A stretch of 64,000 bases of DNA from CAUZJO01 sp963580245. Lineage in GTDB: Bacteria; Sumerlaeota; Sumerlaeia; MVZB01. Below are positions 8,952 to 17,616 of this stretch, piece by piece (position 1 is the stretch's first letter; every line of letters begins with the position of its first letter). Below the pieces are notes generated by a model. It ran no database searches and was not told where the DNA came from. It saw only the letters and a list, made by a program, of their open reading frames with translations. The DNA is taken from positions 24,258 to 88,257 of the forward strand of contig CAUZJO010000003.1 of the NCBI GenBank assembly GCA_963580245.1, read 5' to 3'. The translations under genes and the position numbers were made by a program.

Positions 8952-10778
8952 ATGCGGCAAGTAGCAACTCATGGAATGAAAACATTGCTAGATTCTCAGT
9001 GGGGGCTATTTGGGAAATGTCGGGTTAAGCAAATTCTTGAAAGAATTCGGCTAGGTCTGAAGACGGGTCGTCGCCTTTGCGAGCCCGCCACTGGGGGAAT
9101 CTTGTTGCGCTTTCTCATATGCTTTCTTTGTTTTGTGGCAGCCGCTGTCGTGTCCCACGGAAAACGAATATCCGAATTCAGCCATCACTTTAATGAACCA
9201 GGCGGAAGTCTTGACCCCTGGATCTTTGTCCCGGAAGAGAACATAAGACAGATCACAACGACAGAACATCCCGGCATGCTGAAGATTTTGCAGGCTGGAA
9301 AAGGGCAAAACATCAAAGGGCTTTTGAAAGAGCCCATCCGAATTGATGATTATCCTGTACCATGGGAATTTCACTTGTCACTGGCTCAGAGCGCTTACAT
9401 GATGCATGGCTCGGGGAACAGGAGTCAGAGTTATGCCGTTGGATTGAATGTGGCGGTGACGTTCTCAGATCCCTCTACGTGGCCGGAAGATCGATTTGAG
9501 TGGCCGCCCGAAACATACTGGATTCAGCTGCTGGCGGTTCATTTGGGGGATAGTGCAGGTATGGGACAAGGACTGCCTCAATACGTGACACCGCCGGAGA
9601 GAGCTGAAACCTATCTGGTTTGGGGACGAGGGGACCTCGGGCATGGACAGCACATGGGTAATTGGGAGATCCCCTATAGTCCTACGGGGGATGGGGGCGC
9701 GAGACACGGGCCTGCCAGTGACATGATATACTTTAAGTTTGTTTTACTGAATCCGAATTGGCTGCAAATCGGCTTCCGGTCCCTGGGTCTTCAGGCGTAT
9801 GCCTACAACATGCAGGATATTTATTGCCAGGATCTGGGAAACATTACAGGGATCTGGGAAATTGGACCTGTCTTTATCTGTGACCGTTGGATCCCTGACG
9901 AATTATGTCCGAACCTCCCGATTCAACAAGGGTGGCACATACCGGGGGAACTTCGGGGAAAGCTGGATCAGAATGGGCAGTATTCCTATGTGTGGGAGAA
10001 GGTCATACAGCCGCTTGAGCCCAGGCCCACCGATCCCTTTTTCGAGTTTTACCTGGATTACAGCGTGTTCTTTTCGGCATGGCCGACACCCTTGGACGAG
10101 TTATCCGATGATTTCAACATCCCTGGATTCATGGCCAATTGGACAACACAGTCCGAAGGAACACTCGCCGAGACCTACAGCAATCCAGGTTATTTGACCA
10201 TTACCATGCCCGGAGCAAGTTTTGGCACGGGTGTTTGCCCCCTCTCTTTAGTATCAAACGGACTCGATCTCTCCGTATATGAACCTCCCTTGGAAATCGA
10301 GTGGGCTATTATTGGACCGGACGACTCCGAACCCTGGAGTCTTTTCCTGTTCTGGATGATGTTTGACCCGGATCACAATAACAAGGGAGGCTGGACTCCT
10401 GGGGTGCAAAATTTTCCTGAGGAAAATAGGCACCGCTACATTAACGAAACGCATCCGGGGGCTTCCTTATTCAATGTCCGATTTGAAGAGGACCCGCCTG
10501 AGTCAATCATGTCCGCCAAACCGTTGTATATGCTCATTCAAGTCATCGATGCCTATCACCTTCGGGTCGGGTTTCGTGGAGACACTGAGCAGCCGTGGTT
10601 CCTTTCCGAGGTTTATGATGCCACCGAAGCATTCGGAGGGCCGATTGGAAAGTTTATATCAGGATGCATGGACACCGCAACCGGTGGATTATGGGGCGGC
10701 GCGTTCGGTCATCCAACGTTTCAACGTTTTAAGATTGATTACATTCACTATCGACAAGGATTAAGCACAACCGATTAA
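8952..10778 (+). CDS. Secreted protein of unknown function, two-half repeat family (paralogue 1)
   Basis: One of three paralogues in this window (also at 10818 and 36388). A hydrophobic signal segment (LLRFLICFLCFVAAAVV) occurs only at residues 51-67, so the start is doubtful; TTG codons at 9102 and 9105 would place it directly at the N-terminus. The mature protein has two related halves. Each opens with L-S-x-x-F-N-x-P-G and a short W-containing strand, has a PG-x-L-x-I strand, and closes with an aromatic [FL]-x-x-DY strand. This suggests tandem beta-sandwich (LamG-like) domains. Region composition is more AT-rich than neighbours. The next paralogue starts 39 bases after the stop, so they are probably co-transcribed. 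Function unknown. Confidence 0.7.
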   Translation: MRQVATHGMKTLLDSQWGLFGKCRVKQILERIRLGLKTGRRLCEPATGGILLRFLICFLCFVAAAVVSHGKRISEFSHHFNEPGGSLDPWIFVPEENIRQITTTEHPGMLKILQAGKGQNIKGLLKEPIRIDDYPVPWEFHLSLAQSAYMMHGSGNRSQSYAVGLNVAVTFSDPSTWPEDRFEWPPETYWIQLLAVHLGDSAGMGQGLPQYVTPPERAETYLVWGRGDLGHGQHMGNWEIPYSPTGDGGARHGPASDMIYFKFVLLNPNWLQIGFRSLGLQAYAYNMQDIYCQDLGNITGIWEIGPVFICDRWIPDELCPNLPIQQGWHIPGELRGKLDQNGQYSYVWEKVIQPLEPRPTDPFFEFYLDYSVFFSAWPTPLDELSDDFNIPGFMANWTTQSEGTLAETYSNPGYLTITMPGASFGTGVCPLSLVSNGLDLSVYEPPLEIEWAIIGPDDSEPWSLFLFWMMFDPDHNNKGGWTPGVQNFPEENRHRYINETHPGASLFNVRFEEDPPESIMSAKPLYMLIQVIDAYHLRVGFRGDTEQPWFLSEVYDATEAFGGPIGKFISGCMDTATGGLWGGAFGHPTFQRFKIDYIHYRQGLSTTD

Positions 10779-10817
10779 TCCCCCAAGACATGCTACCGAT
10801 GGGCGAGGAACAACGAT

Positions 10818-13241
10818 ATGACTCGGATGACAGCCTCCTTCCTGTGCGTTTTGTTTTGCCTGACATTCACTCCATCAATCTATGGCTTGACCGAATCTTC
10901 TAAACCTCTTTCCACATTGAGTCAACACTATAACGATCCGGATGGTGATATCTCGCCGTGGATGTTTGTGCCGGAGCAAAACATCAAGAAGATCTCCACC
11001 ACTCACCGGCCGGGACTGATTGCGGTGTGGGAAGACGGGGAGGGCCAGGACATTAAAGGGCTTCTGCACGATCCCATCAGGATTGAAGACTATGCGCTGC
11101 CGTGGGAATTCCATCTTGGCCTGACACAAAATCTCCATGCAATGATGGGACTGGATGCCGGAACGCAGGCTAATTATGCGATTGGCCTGAATGTCGCCGT
11201 GACATTCTCTGACCCTTCAACATGGCCAGCCGATCGAGCGTCACCGGCGCCATCTACGGTTATTTTTGAAGATCACTTTGATAGTGCCAGTTATGTGAAC
11301 AATGCAACCATAGACACAGGTGTGTGGAATTGGTCTGGCTATACTGAGAGTGAGCATGGTCATCCAAACTTTTTGGATGTTGACGAAACTGACGGCGATG
11401 GAAACTACAGCATAGGTCTTCATGGTTCTACCACCTCGTTTTTTTCTACTTGGATTCGCAGCATTCAGTCATTTACAAGGGGTGACAATCTGAGGGTTAC
11501 TTTCAGGCATTGGGGTGATTCCACCGATACAAGACACGTCCATGCTTATCCGAATTATGCTTCGATTGCAGGACCGTGGCATGCAGACGGCGTAGGCATG
11601 CCAGAAGGCGGACTCTCGTTCTATGGGGATTCTCCAACGCATTCACAACAGTTTGCAGAAAACGGCTTGTGGAATTCTGGGAATTGGATGTCAGTGGCTT
11701 TCACCACTGCTTATGATGCTGCCACTTCTCGTGCGAATTCAATGTTAATACGAGTCTGGCTTGGCGACGTAAAGGGTTCAGCTGTCGAATGGTCTACTGA
11801 TGAAGGCGCCACTTGGACTATGGAATACGATTCCAGAAAACAAGACACGGCCTACGGCCAGACTACTGGCAGCGCAAGTACAGTTCGGCTTGGTTTTGCT
11901 GGTTGTAATGGACGTACTGAAATCGACGACATTATCGTCGAGATAGGCGGTGCACCAACACCAACTCAGCCTCAAGATATGCGATGGTTCCAGCTGTTGG
12001 TGGTCCATTTGGGAACGACAGGTATGGAGGGTCTCGGTCTCCCCCAGTTCTCGAGATTGCCGACTCCCGAGACGTACTTGGTTTGGGGTCGTGGAAACTT
12101 CGGCCTTACCGCGCGTGGGGATTGGCAAATACCTCATTTGTGGGCCGGTGACGGAGTGAGGAGGTCCGGACCTGCCAGCGACCAGCTCTATTTTCGACTG
12201 CGTGTGGTGAATCCGACGACACTTGACGTCGGTCTCCGTTTCGACACGTCACACCCATTCAATATGAGAAGGATCGATTGTTCCAGGTACGGTGAAATCA
12301 CGGGAATTTGGGAAGTGGGACCTGTCTTTTCCTGTGACCGATGGATCCCGGATACATTGTGCCGGAATCTCACCTGGAAGCGACGCCCACAATCCTCCAT
12401 GGGGGAATTAATTGGAAGCGTAAATAAAAACGGAAAGTATTCAGCCAAATGGATGAAATACTACAAAACCCCCGATCCCATCCCCCCCCAAACGAAATAT
12501 GAATATTACGTGGATTATTGCGTTTTTTACGAACGTCACGCCGATTCATTTGAAGAGTTATCCGATGATTTCAATATCCAGGGACAACTCTCTAAATGGC
12601 AGGCCTCTCCCCATGGCGCCACTATCGACACTCATAATAATCCTGGATACCTGACATTGAATATCCTCAACACAGGTAGATTCGCCGGGTTTCTGCCCGT
12701 TGGCGATCCCGAATTGGATCTTGATGTGGTTCAACCCCCATGGGAAATCGAGATTGGGTTTATTCCTCCCGCCGATAGTGAACCGTGGAATTTTGTTATG
12801 GATTGGCATGTTCTTGACCAGAATGGGGAAGAGGCGGGTCACTGGCAGCCTGGAGTCATGTATCTCCCGGGAGAAAACAAACACGTTTTTGTGAACAGAG
12901 TTCAATCAATCGCTTCGCAACGAAATGGCGATGTCTTTCAAGTCCGATTTGCGGATGAACCGCCTGAATCGATTCTTGCGGCAAAACCACTGTATATGTT
13001 AGTTCAGGCGCTTGATGCCTCGCATGTTCGAGTTGGCTTTCGCGCCAAACCCACCGACCCTTGGCATTTGTCGGAGACATACGACGTAACCCAAACCTTA
13101 GGCGGATCAATAGGAAAGTCAGGCAAGATCACCTGGGGAACCTTTAGCGAAACCAACGAAGAAACTTCCGTTGGCATGCCATACCGTCAGAAGTTTCTGA
13201 TCGACTATATATATATACGGAAACACCTGACGACGGAATAG
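10818..13241 (+). CDS. Secreted protein of unknown function with inserted domain (paralogue 2)
   Basis: Residues 1-23 are a clear signal peptide (FLCVLFCLTFTPSIYG). The protein aligns with the paralogues at 8952 and 36388 over both halves. Between the shared PSTWPADR (residues 134-140) and RWFQLLVVHLG it carries an extra 246 residues (141-386, bases 11238-11975) absent from the others. The insert begins VIFEDHFDS and ends DDIIVEI, and looks like a self-contained jelly-roll domain; it is flanked by short Pro/Thr linkers (SPAPS and PTPTQPQ). The C-terminal half retains the FNIQG start and the YQKFLIDY-like end. Role unknown, likely extracellular carbohydrate or surface binding by fold inference only. 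Confidence 0.72.
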   Translation: MTRMTASFLCVLFCLTFTPSIYGLTESSKPLSTLSQHYNDPDGDISPWMFVPEQNIKKISTTHRPGLIAVWEDGEGQDIKGLLHDPIRIEDYALPWEFHLGLTQNLHAMMGLDAGTQANYAIGLNVAVTFSDPSTWPADRASPAPSTVIFEDHFDSASYVNNATIDTGVWNWSGYTESEHGHPNFLDVDETDGDGNYSIGLHGSTTSFFSTWIRSIQSFTRGDNLRVTFRHWGDSTDTRHVHAYPNYASIAGPWHADGVGMPEGGLSFYGDSPTHSQQFAENGLWNSGNWMSVAFTTAYDAATSRANSMLIRVWLGDVKGSAVEWSTDEGATWTMEYDSRKQDTAYGQTTGSASTVRLGFAGCNGRTEIDDIIVEIGGAPTPTQPQDMRWFQLLVVHLGTTGMEGLGLPQFSRLPTPETYLVWGRGNFGLTARGDWQIPHLWAGDGVRRSGPASDQLYFRLRVVNPTTLDVGLRFDTSHPFNMRRIDCSRYGEITGIWEVGPVFSCDRWIPDTLCRNLTWKRRPQSSMGELIGSVNKNGKYSAKWMKYYKTPDPIPPQTKYEYYVDYCVFYERHADSFEELSDDFNIQGQLSKWQASPHGATIDTHNNPGYLTLNILNTGRFAGFLPVGDPELDLDVVQPPWEIEIGFIPPADSEPWNFVMDWHVLDQNGEEAGHWQPGVMYLPGENKHVFVNRVQSIASQRNGDVFQVRFADEPPESILAAKPLYMLVQALDASHVRVGFRAKPTDPWHLSETYDVTQTLGGSIGKSGKITWGTFSETNEETSVGMPYRQKFLIDYIYIRKHLTTE

Positions 13242-13565
13242 AAAACTGTCTCATCCAAGCGTTCGCTATCCAGCGGCGGTCCTGCCTTACCGGAACGGGG
13301 TTCCCACCCGCTTGAGAGCACGACTTTGCCCGGCCGTACTTTTGGTTCAGCCGGAGATGCAATTTTTGAGGTGTTGAAGTTAGTGGGTTATTCCAATTAA
13401 GTAGAGTAGTCGACAAAGACGAATGCCTACGGATCAAGCTGCGGCAAGTGGGTTTTCGGGAAGTACAACGCCAAACTCGGCCAAAAGTCTCGTCGCTTCT
13501 AGCCTCGGTTCTTTTCTAAAGAGAAAAGTATCTCAAGCGCTGACGCAGGTCAAACTTAGACGCGA
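13242..13565. other. Intergenic region without a recognisable gene
   Basis: 324 bases between the stop of the secreted paralogue and the stop of the HAMP-like gene. I see no convincing gene. A motif at about 13358-13373 (AATTTTTGAGGTG) resembles the edges of the dispersed repeats at 33080 and 55625. An open stretch at 13407-13520 reads without a stop in one frame but has no start or recognisable motif. Confidence 0.4.
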
Positions 13566-13991
13566 TTATTTTTGGCGCTCAGCCGGCCCCGAATCACGCA
13601 GGTGGTCGAGCGTAGCGTTGATTTCTTTGGCCAGGTCTTGGAGTTCGTCGGATTCGCGCAGTTGGATCGATCGGGATTCGCCGCCGCGGCGGATTTGCTC
13701 TAGGACTTGGCGGATGTGGTGGACGCGGCCGCAGATTTGGTGGGAGACGCGGATGCCGAGGTAGATCAGGACCGCGCCGACGATGATCGTCAGGAGGACG
13801 TAGCCGGTGAGAATTCCGGTCCAGCGGGGGCCGGTTTCGATGGCTGGGCTCAGGAGCAATAGCGCCAGGTAAAGCGACAGGATCGCGGTGGCGACCACGA
13901 CGATCAGTTCGAGCAACAGGATGCGGGTCAGGAACCGGCGTTGGAACGGGGGGTTGATCCAGTAGCGGCGGCGGCGGTTGTTGGGTTTCAT
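13566..13991 (-). CDS. Small two-TM protein with HAMP-like linker
   Basis: 141 residues. Two transmembrane helices (about 20-45 and 58-82) are followed by a cytoplasmic helical region (VSHQICGRVHHI...LRESDELQDLAKEIN) with the pattern of a HAMP domain: hydrophobic heptads and the conserved 'DElg.La..fN' like run. No kinase or methyl-accepting output domain follows, so this is a stand-alone HAMP protein. Such proteins in Planctomycetes-like and deltaproteobacterial genomes often neighbour pseudopilin-like genes, as here. It starts three bases after the stop of the pseudopilin-like gene, so the two are probably translationally coupled. Confidence 0.75.
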   Translation of the reverse strand: MKPNNRRRRYWINPPFQRRFLTRILLLELIVVVATAILSLYLALLLLSPAIETGPRWTGILTGYVLLTIIVGAVLIYLGIRVSHQICGRVHHIRQVLEQIRRGGESRSIQLRESDELQDLAKEINATLDHLRDSGPAERQK

Positions 13992-13994
13992 GGT

Positions 13995-14369
13995 TCAGGG
14001 GTCCCTCCAGGTCATGACGATGTCGTCGGCGCTGCCGGGCGTGCGGTTGGGGCCGGTGCTGCGTAGTTCGAAGCCGCGGGCGAGGCGGCGATATTGATAG
14101 GGTTGGCCCCAACTGTCGAGGCGCGGGGCTTTGAGCCGCGAGCGGAAGCACCGCTGGATGAGCCGCGAGAATTCCGCCCGGTCGGGGTAGCGGCCCGTTG
14201 CGGATTTCTCCATGACGATGACCTTGCGCAGGTTGTACAGCTCGACGCCGGCGACGACACCCTCGGCCATCCGGATCGGCGACATCGCGACATCGCGGGC
14301 GGCCGGGGCCATCCCGATCAGCCTCAGGATGATCGCGACGGCGATGGTGAATTTGATCAATCGGTTCAA
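13995..14369 (-). CDS. Pseudopilin GspG C-terminal-like membrane protein
   Basis: About 124 residues from the TTG at 14369 (LNRLIKFTIAVAIILRLIG gives one N-terminal TM helix). The C-terminal part carries the GspG-type signature: 'YP' near SATGRYPDR, then DSWGQPYQYR, a strand GFELRSTGPN, and PGSADDIVMTW, matching the 'DPWGnpYqY...SlGpDg...DDi' calcium-binding end of type II secretion major pseudopilins. No prepilin-peptidase site is obvious. The frame stays open upstream to 15188, but that extension overlaps the O-antigen ligase gene and looks random. It is divergent from the ligase and followed three bases later by the HAMP-like gene. Confidence 0.68.
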   Translation of the reverse strand: MNRLIKFTIAVAIILRLIGMAPAARDVAMSPIRMAEGVVAGVELYNLRKVIVMEKSATGRYPDRAEFSRLIQRCFRSRLKAPRLDSWGQPYQYRRLARGFELRSTGPNRTPGSADDIVMTWRDP

Positions 14370-14546
14370 GGTCGGCGGGCTCGATGGGTTGGTCGGGGCC
14401 TCGAATGGGGCGTCTCCATAGAGTTCATCGGCCAACCGCGGGCGGGTCGATAGCGGCGCGGGGCCTCGCGGGGCGTGATGGTGACCGCGCGCCGGTTGCA
14501 TCCGGGCCGGAATTGCCCGATCATAAGCGGGTATCCGCAATGGCCC

Positions 14547-16277
14547 ATGAATCGGTCCGCCCCCATGCCCCTCGCCGAGGTCGATCCCCAGATTTCCAAG
14601 AACAACGCCGCGTCTCACGCGAGCTCCAACGGGCTGCGGTTCTGGCTCGTTCTGGGGCTTTACCTGGTCCTGATGGCGCTGACCGTGTGCGACCGGATGG
14701 TCGAGGACCTGCGCCCGCGGTTTGTCCAGTTGATGCTTGTGGCCTTGGTGCTGATCGATTGCCCGCCGCCGAAGCGCTGGGGGCGCGAGCGGGTCGCCAC
14801 GCGGCTGCTGATCACGCTGGCGGGTCTGGGCTTGACGCTGTGGGTGGCGCAAATCTGCCGCTGGTCGGTCGACCGCACGCCGCAGGCCCTCGATGGCAAC
14901 GACTTGCGCAGCATCGAGCAGGCGTGGCGGGCTTTGTTTAAACACCACGCCTACGCCGTCTGGGGGGCATCGCTCTGGATATTCGCGCCGCTGGTCCAGA
15001 CCAGCCTGCAAACGCGCCGCGAGCGGGCGGGTGAGGCAACGGCTGCGGGTGTTGCGCCCGAAGAAGTGCCGGATCAAGCCACGGCTCAAGCGCGGCTGGT
15101 GCTGCTCCACGCCTTGCCGCTCATGGGATTTGGCGCGTGGTCGCTGGCCACGTCGCTCAGCTCGATCCGGCCCGACCGCGGGTTCCAATACTTCGTTCAG
15201 GAATTGGGGCTTTATGTTCCGCTTTATCTGTTTTGGGTGCGGTCGGCCTTGCGCGATGCGCGTTATCAGGTTTGGCTCAAGCGCGGCGCTTGCGCATTCA
15301 TGTTGCTCGCCACCCTCGCCGCGTCAGTGGTGTTTGCGATGTTTTGGCTGGCCGATGAGGCGGGACGCGAGGCGATGAAGGCATTTGAATTCCGCGGGAC
15401 GATCCTGGTCACTCAACAATTCATCGGCTCCAGCCAATGGCGCTTCAACTTCCCCTTCGGCCATCACAACCGCTTGGGTTATTTTTCGGGGCTGTGCGTT
15501 GTGGTCTTTTTCATGGTCATTCGCTTGAACGGCCGGACGTGGGTGCGGGTTGCGGCGGGAGTGGGGTTGGGCCTTGCGCTGTTGAACCTGGGGGCGACGC
15601 TTAATCGGGGGGCTTTCTTCGCGCTGGCGGGGGGCGTGGCGGCCTATGCGTGCCTTAGTTTGGGGCGACGATCGTTGTGGCTGCTGCTGTTGGCGCCGAT
15701 CGGGTTGCTTGTCATGACCCAGAACCAGCGCAATGAGATTGCCACGATCTTCAAGAAGGACACATACACCAATCAGTACAGTTCGATCGTGACCCGCGTG
15801 GACCACTGGCGTTTCGCGGTCCGGACGATCCGGGAGAACCCGGTCTTGGGCATCGGTTACGGGTGGAAGCATTTCGAGAAGTACTATCAGGCGTCCCCCA
15901 AGCAAGAAGGTGAGCGGGAATACGCCAAGGCGCACGCGCACAACGCATGGCTGGAGTGGGCCGCCGAGTCGGGCCTGCCGGCGTTGGCGCTGTGGGGGGC
16001 TTGGAACGGATTGCGCTGGTGGCTGATGCTTTGGCTCTGGCGACGGCGCGGCCGATTGGTGCGTTCGGCCAAACAGCAATTGTTCTTATGGATCGCCCTC
16101 GAAGTGCTCGTTCAGCTTTTTTGCTTGGTTAATTTGCCTCTGCGGCGGGCGTTGGGGTTTCTTACCTGGGGGCTGTGGGCCGTGATGACGGTGGACTTGT
16201 TGGGTTTGCGTCACTCGCTGGAGAGTCCGGGCCCGAAGAACCGGGCGGGGACGTTGCCGATCCCGCCCCGGACATAA
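14547..16277 (+). CDS. O-antigen ligase / polymerase family membrane protein
   Basis: Inner-membrane protein of about 576 residues with roughly a dozen hydrophobic segments. Diagnostic of the Wzy_C (O-antigen ligase, WaaL/RfaL) family are GHHNRLGYF in the middle, RVDHWRFAVRTIRENP and GIGYGWKHFE in the large periplasmic loop, and AHAHNAWLEWAAESGLPAL near the C-terminus, which includes the conserved HAHN. The family transfers or polymerises lipid-linked glycans at the periplasmic face. ATG 14547 is preferred; an earlier ATG at 14475 would add 24 residues without a strong ribosome site. Its 3' end overlaps the convergent glycosyltransferase gene by 116 bases. With the glycosyltransferases and ABC exporter it forms an envelope or exopolysaccharide region. 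Confidence 0.85.
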   Translation: MNRSAPMPLAEVDPQISKNNAASHASSNGLRFWLVLGLYLVLMALTVCDRMVEDLRPRFVQLMLVALVLIDCPPPKRWGRERVATRLLITLAGLGLTLWVAQICRWSVDRTPQALDGNDLRSIEQAWRALFKHHAYAVWGASLWIFAPLVQTSLQTRRERAGEATAAGVAPEEVPDQATAQARLVLLHALPLMGFGAWSLATSLSSIRPDRGFQYFVQELGLYVPLYLFWVRSALRDARYQVWLKRGACAFMLLATLAASVVFAMFWLADEAGREAMKAFEFRGTILVTQQFIGSSQWRFNFPFGHHNRLGYFSGLCVVVFFMVIRLNGRTWVRVAAGVGLGLALLNLGATLNRGAFFALAGGVAAYACLSLGRRSLWLLLLAPIGLLVMTQNQRNEIATIFKKDTYTNQYSSIVTRVDHWRFAVRTIRENPVLGIGYGWKHFEKYYQASPKQEGEREYAKAHAHNAWLEWAAESGLPALALWGAWNGLRWWLMLWLWRRRGRLVRSAKQQLFLWIALEVLVQLFCLVNLPLRRALGFLTWGLWAVMTVDLLGLRHSLESPGPKNRAGTLPIPPRT

Positions 16278-17616
16278 CCGAGGCCCGACGGAGCTCCCCG
16301 ATGGGGGGACGAGCGGGTTTGCCGGACTGGTTGAGCATCATGGCGATGGCCCCCGCCGCCCGTTCGACGCCGTCGAATGAGAATCCCGTCCGGCGCAAGC
16401 GGCGCGGGGCGGCCAGCATGTGTTCCATTCTCTCCAAGGCCTGCTCCTTGCTCACCCGGCCCTCGCCGAATTTTTCGATGCCGTCGCATTTAAAAAACTG
16501 CTCGGCGCGATACTGTTGTTCCTGACTTTTGAAATCACGCGCGTAGATCAGGATCGGGATATCGGATTCCAGAATCTGGAAAGGCGAGGATCCGGCTTGC
16601 AAAATGGCCAGATCGCATCGCGACAGGAGTTGGGAAAACTTGTGGGAGAATTTTTCGATGTGGACGTCGGCTCGCCCCTGGGCCAACGACCGCAGGTGTG
16701 TGACGGTCCGATCCTCGGTGGATGGGCCGGTGAAGATGAAGAGCTGTAGTGCCCCGTCGCTACGTTCGGTCAGTTCCAGATAGGCCGTGATGATCGATTC
16801 GCCCAATGGCCCCGCCTCCCAGCCTCCGCCAAAGCTGACGACGATACGGCGGGCCGTCTGCCCGAGCATCTGATCGATTCGATCGGGCTGGGCCGGATCG
16901 GGTTGCGGCGCCGAAACGTCGGGGACGATGAAACCCAAATAGAGAAGCTTTTCGGCCATTGATTCGGGCCACTGATATGACTTGACCAGGTCGAAATACT
17001 TCGGGTCGCCCGCCACGAAGACGTAATCATAGAGCCCCATGTCGTCGCGGAGCTTGTTTTTTTGGTCCTTGGCGTTTTTGTATTCGCTTGGGACAAAGGG
17101 GATATCGCGCACCTGGACGATGCGTACGGGTCGATCGGCCCGCGCGTCCAGGTAACGCAGGACGGGTTTGAGTTCATTGCGCTTGCCGTGCGGGGTGGTG
17201 TCCATGAGCAAGACGTGCGGCCTGAAACTATGGATCGCGGCGAGCATGACGTTGATCCGCAGGGCGCGCAGTTTACCCTTGCCGATCTCAAGACCGACGG
17301 GCCGTTCGATGAAAGAGTTTTCCTGGAACGTGAAATTGGGCAGCCTCAGGACCGACAGTTCGCCGTAGGTCTGGGTCACGGCAAGGTGTTCGGTGTCGGT
17401 GATGAGCATCACGTTGAGGTCGGGGACCAGGCGGCGCAGTTGCCGGCTCACGCGCAACAGGCGGAACAAATGACCGAGCCCGACGTTGCTCGCCGTGTAG
17501 AGCATGACGCGTTTGGGCGAGCCCGGCTCGAACTTGTAACGGCGCAGGAACGGGATGCCCAACGATCGCGCCAGACGATCCTTCGCGCCCACCGATAACT
17601 TTTCCAAGAAGCTCAT
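16162..17616 (-). CDS. Glycosyltransferase, GT-B fold (MurG/GT28-like)
   Basis: 484 residues. The N-terminal half has YTASNVGLGHLFRLLRVSRQL, the 'GxGHxxR' hallmark of GT28-like enzymes that act on processed glycans or lipids. The C-terminal half has IVVSFGGGWEAG (nucleotide-binding loop), LQLFIFTGP, and CDLAILQAGSSPFQIL with the acceptor/donor 'GxxS/T' loop. UDP-sugar use is inferred from the family. The last 40 residues are a Pro/Ser tail that lies over the end of the convergent O-antigen ligase. Its ATG overlaps the stop of the upstream GT4 gene (ATGA at 17613-17616), so the two are translationally coupled. Confidence 0.82.
   Translation of the reverse strand: MSFLEKLSVGAKDRLARSLGIPFLRRYKFEPGSPKRVMLYTASNVGLGHLFRLLRVSRQLRRLVPDLNVMLITDTEHLAVTQTYGELSVLRLPNFTFQENSFIERPVGLEIGKGKLRALRINVMLAAIHSFRPHVLLMDTTPHGKRNELKPVLRYLDARADRPVRIVQVRDIPFVPSEYKNAKDQKNKLRDDMGLYDYVFVAGDPKYFDLVKSYQWPESMAEKLLYLGFIVPDVSAPQPDPAQPDRIDQMLGQTARRIVVSFGGGWEAGPLGESIITAYLELTERSDGALQLFIFTGPSTEDRTVTHLRSLAQGRADVHIEKFSHKFSQLLSRCDLAILQAGSSPFQILESDIPILIYARDFKSQEQQYRAEQFFKCDGIEKFGEGRVSKEQALERMEHMLAAPRRLRRTGFSFDGVERAAGAIAMMLNQSGKPARPPIGELRRASVMSGAGSATSPPGSSGPDSPASDANPTSPPSSRPTAPR

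Noticed and set aside
14370..15188. Upstream extension of the pseudopilin-like frame
   Set aside because: It lies opposite the O-antigen ligase gene and has no signal peptide, RBS or motifs; only the last ~125 codons look real.
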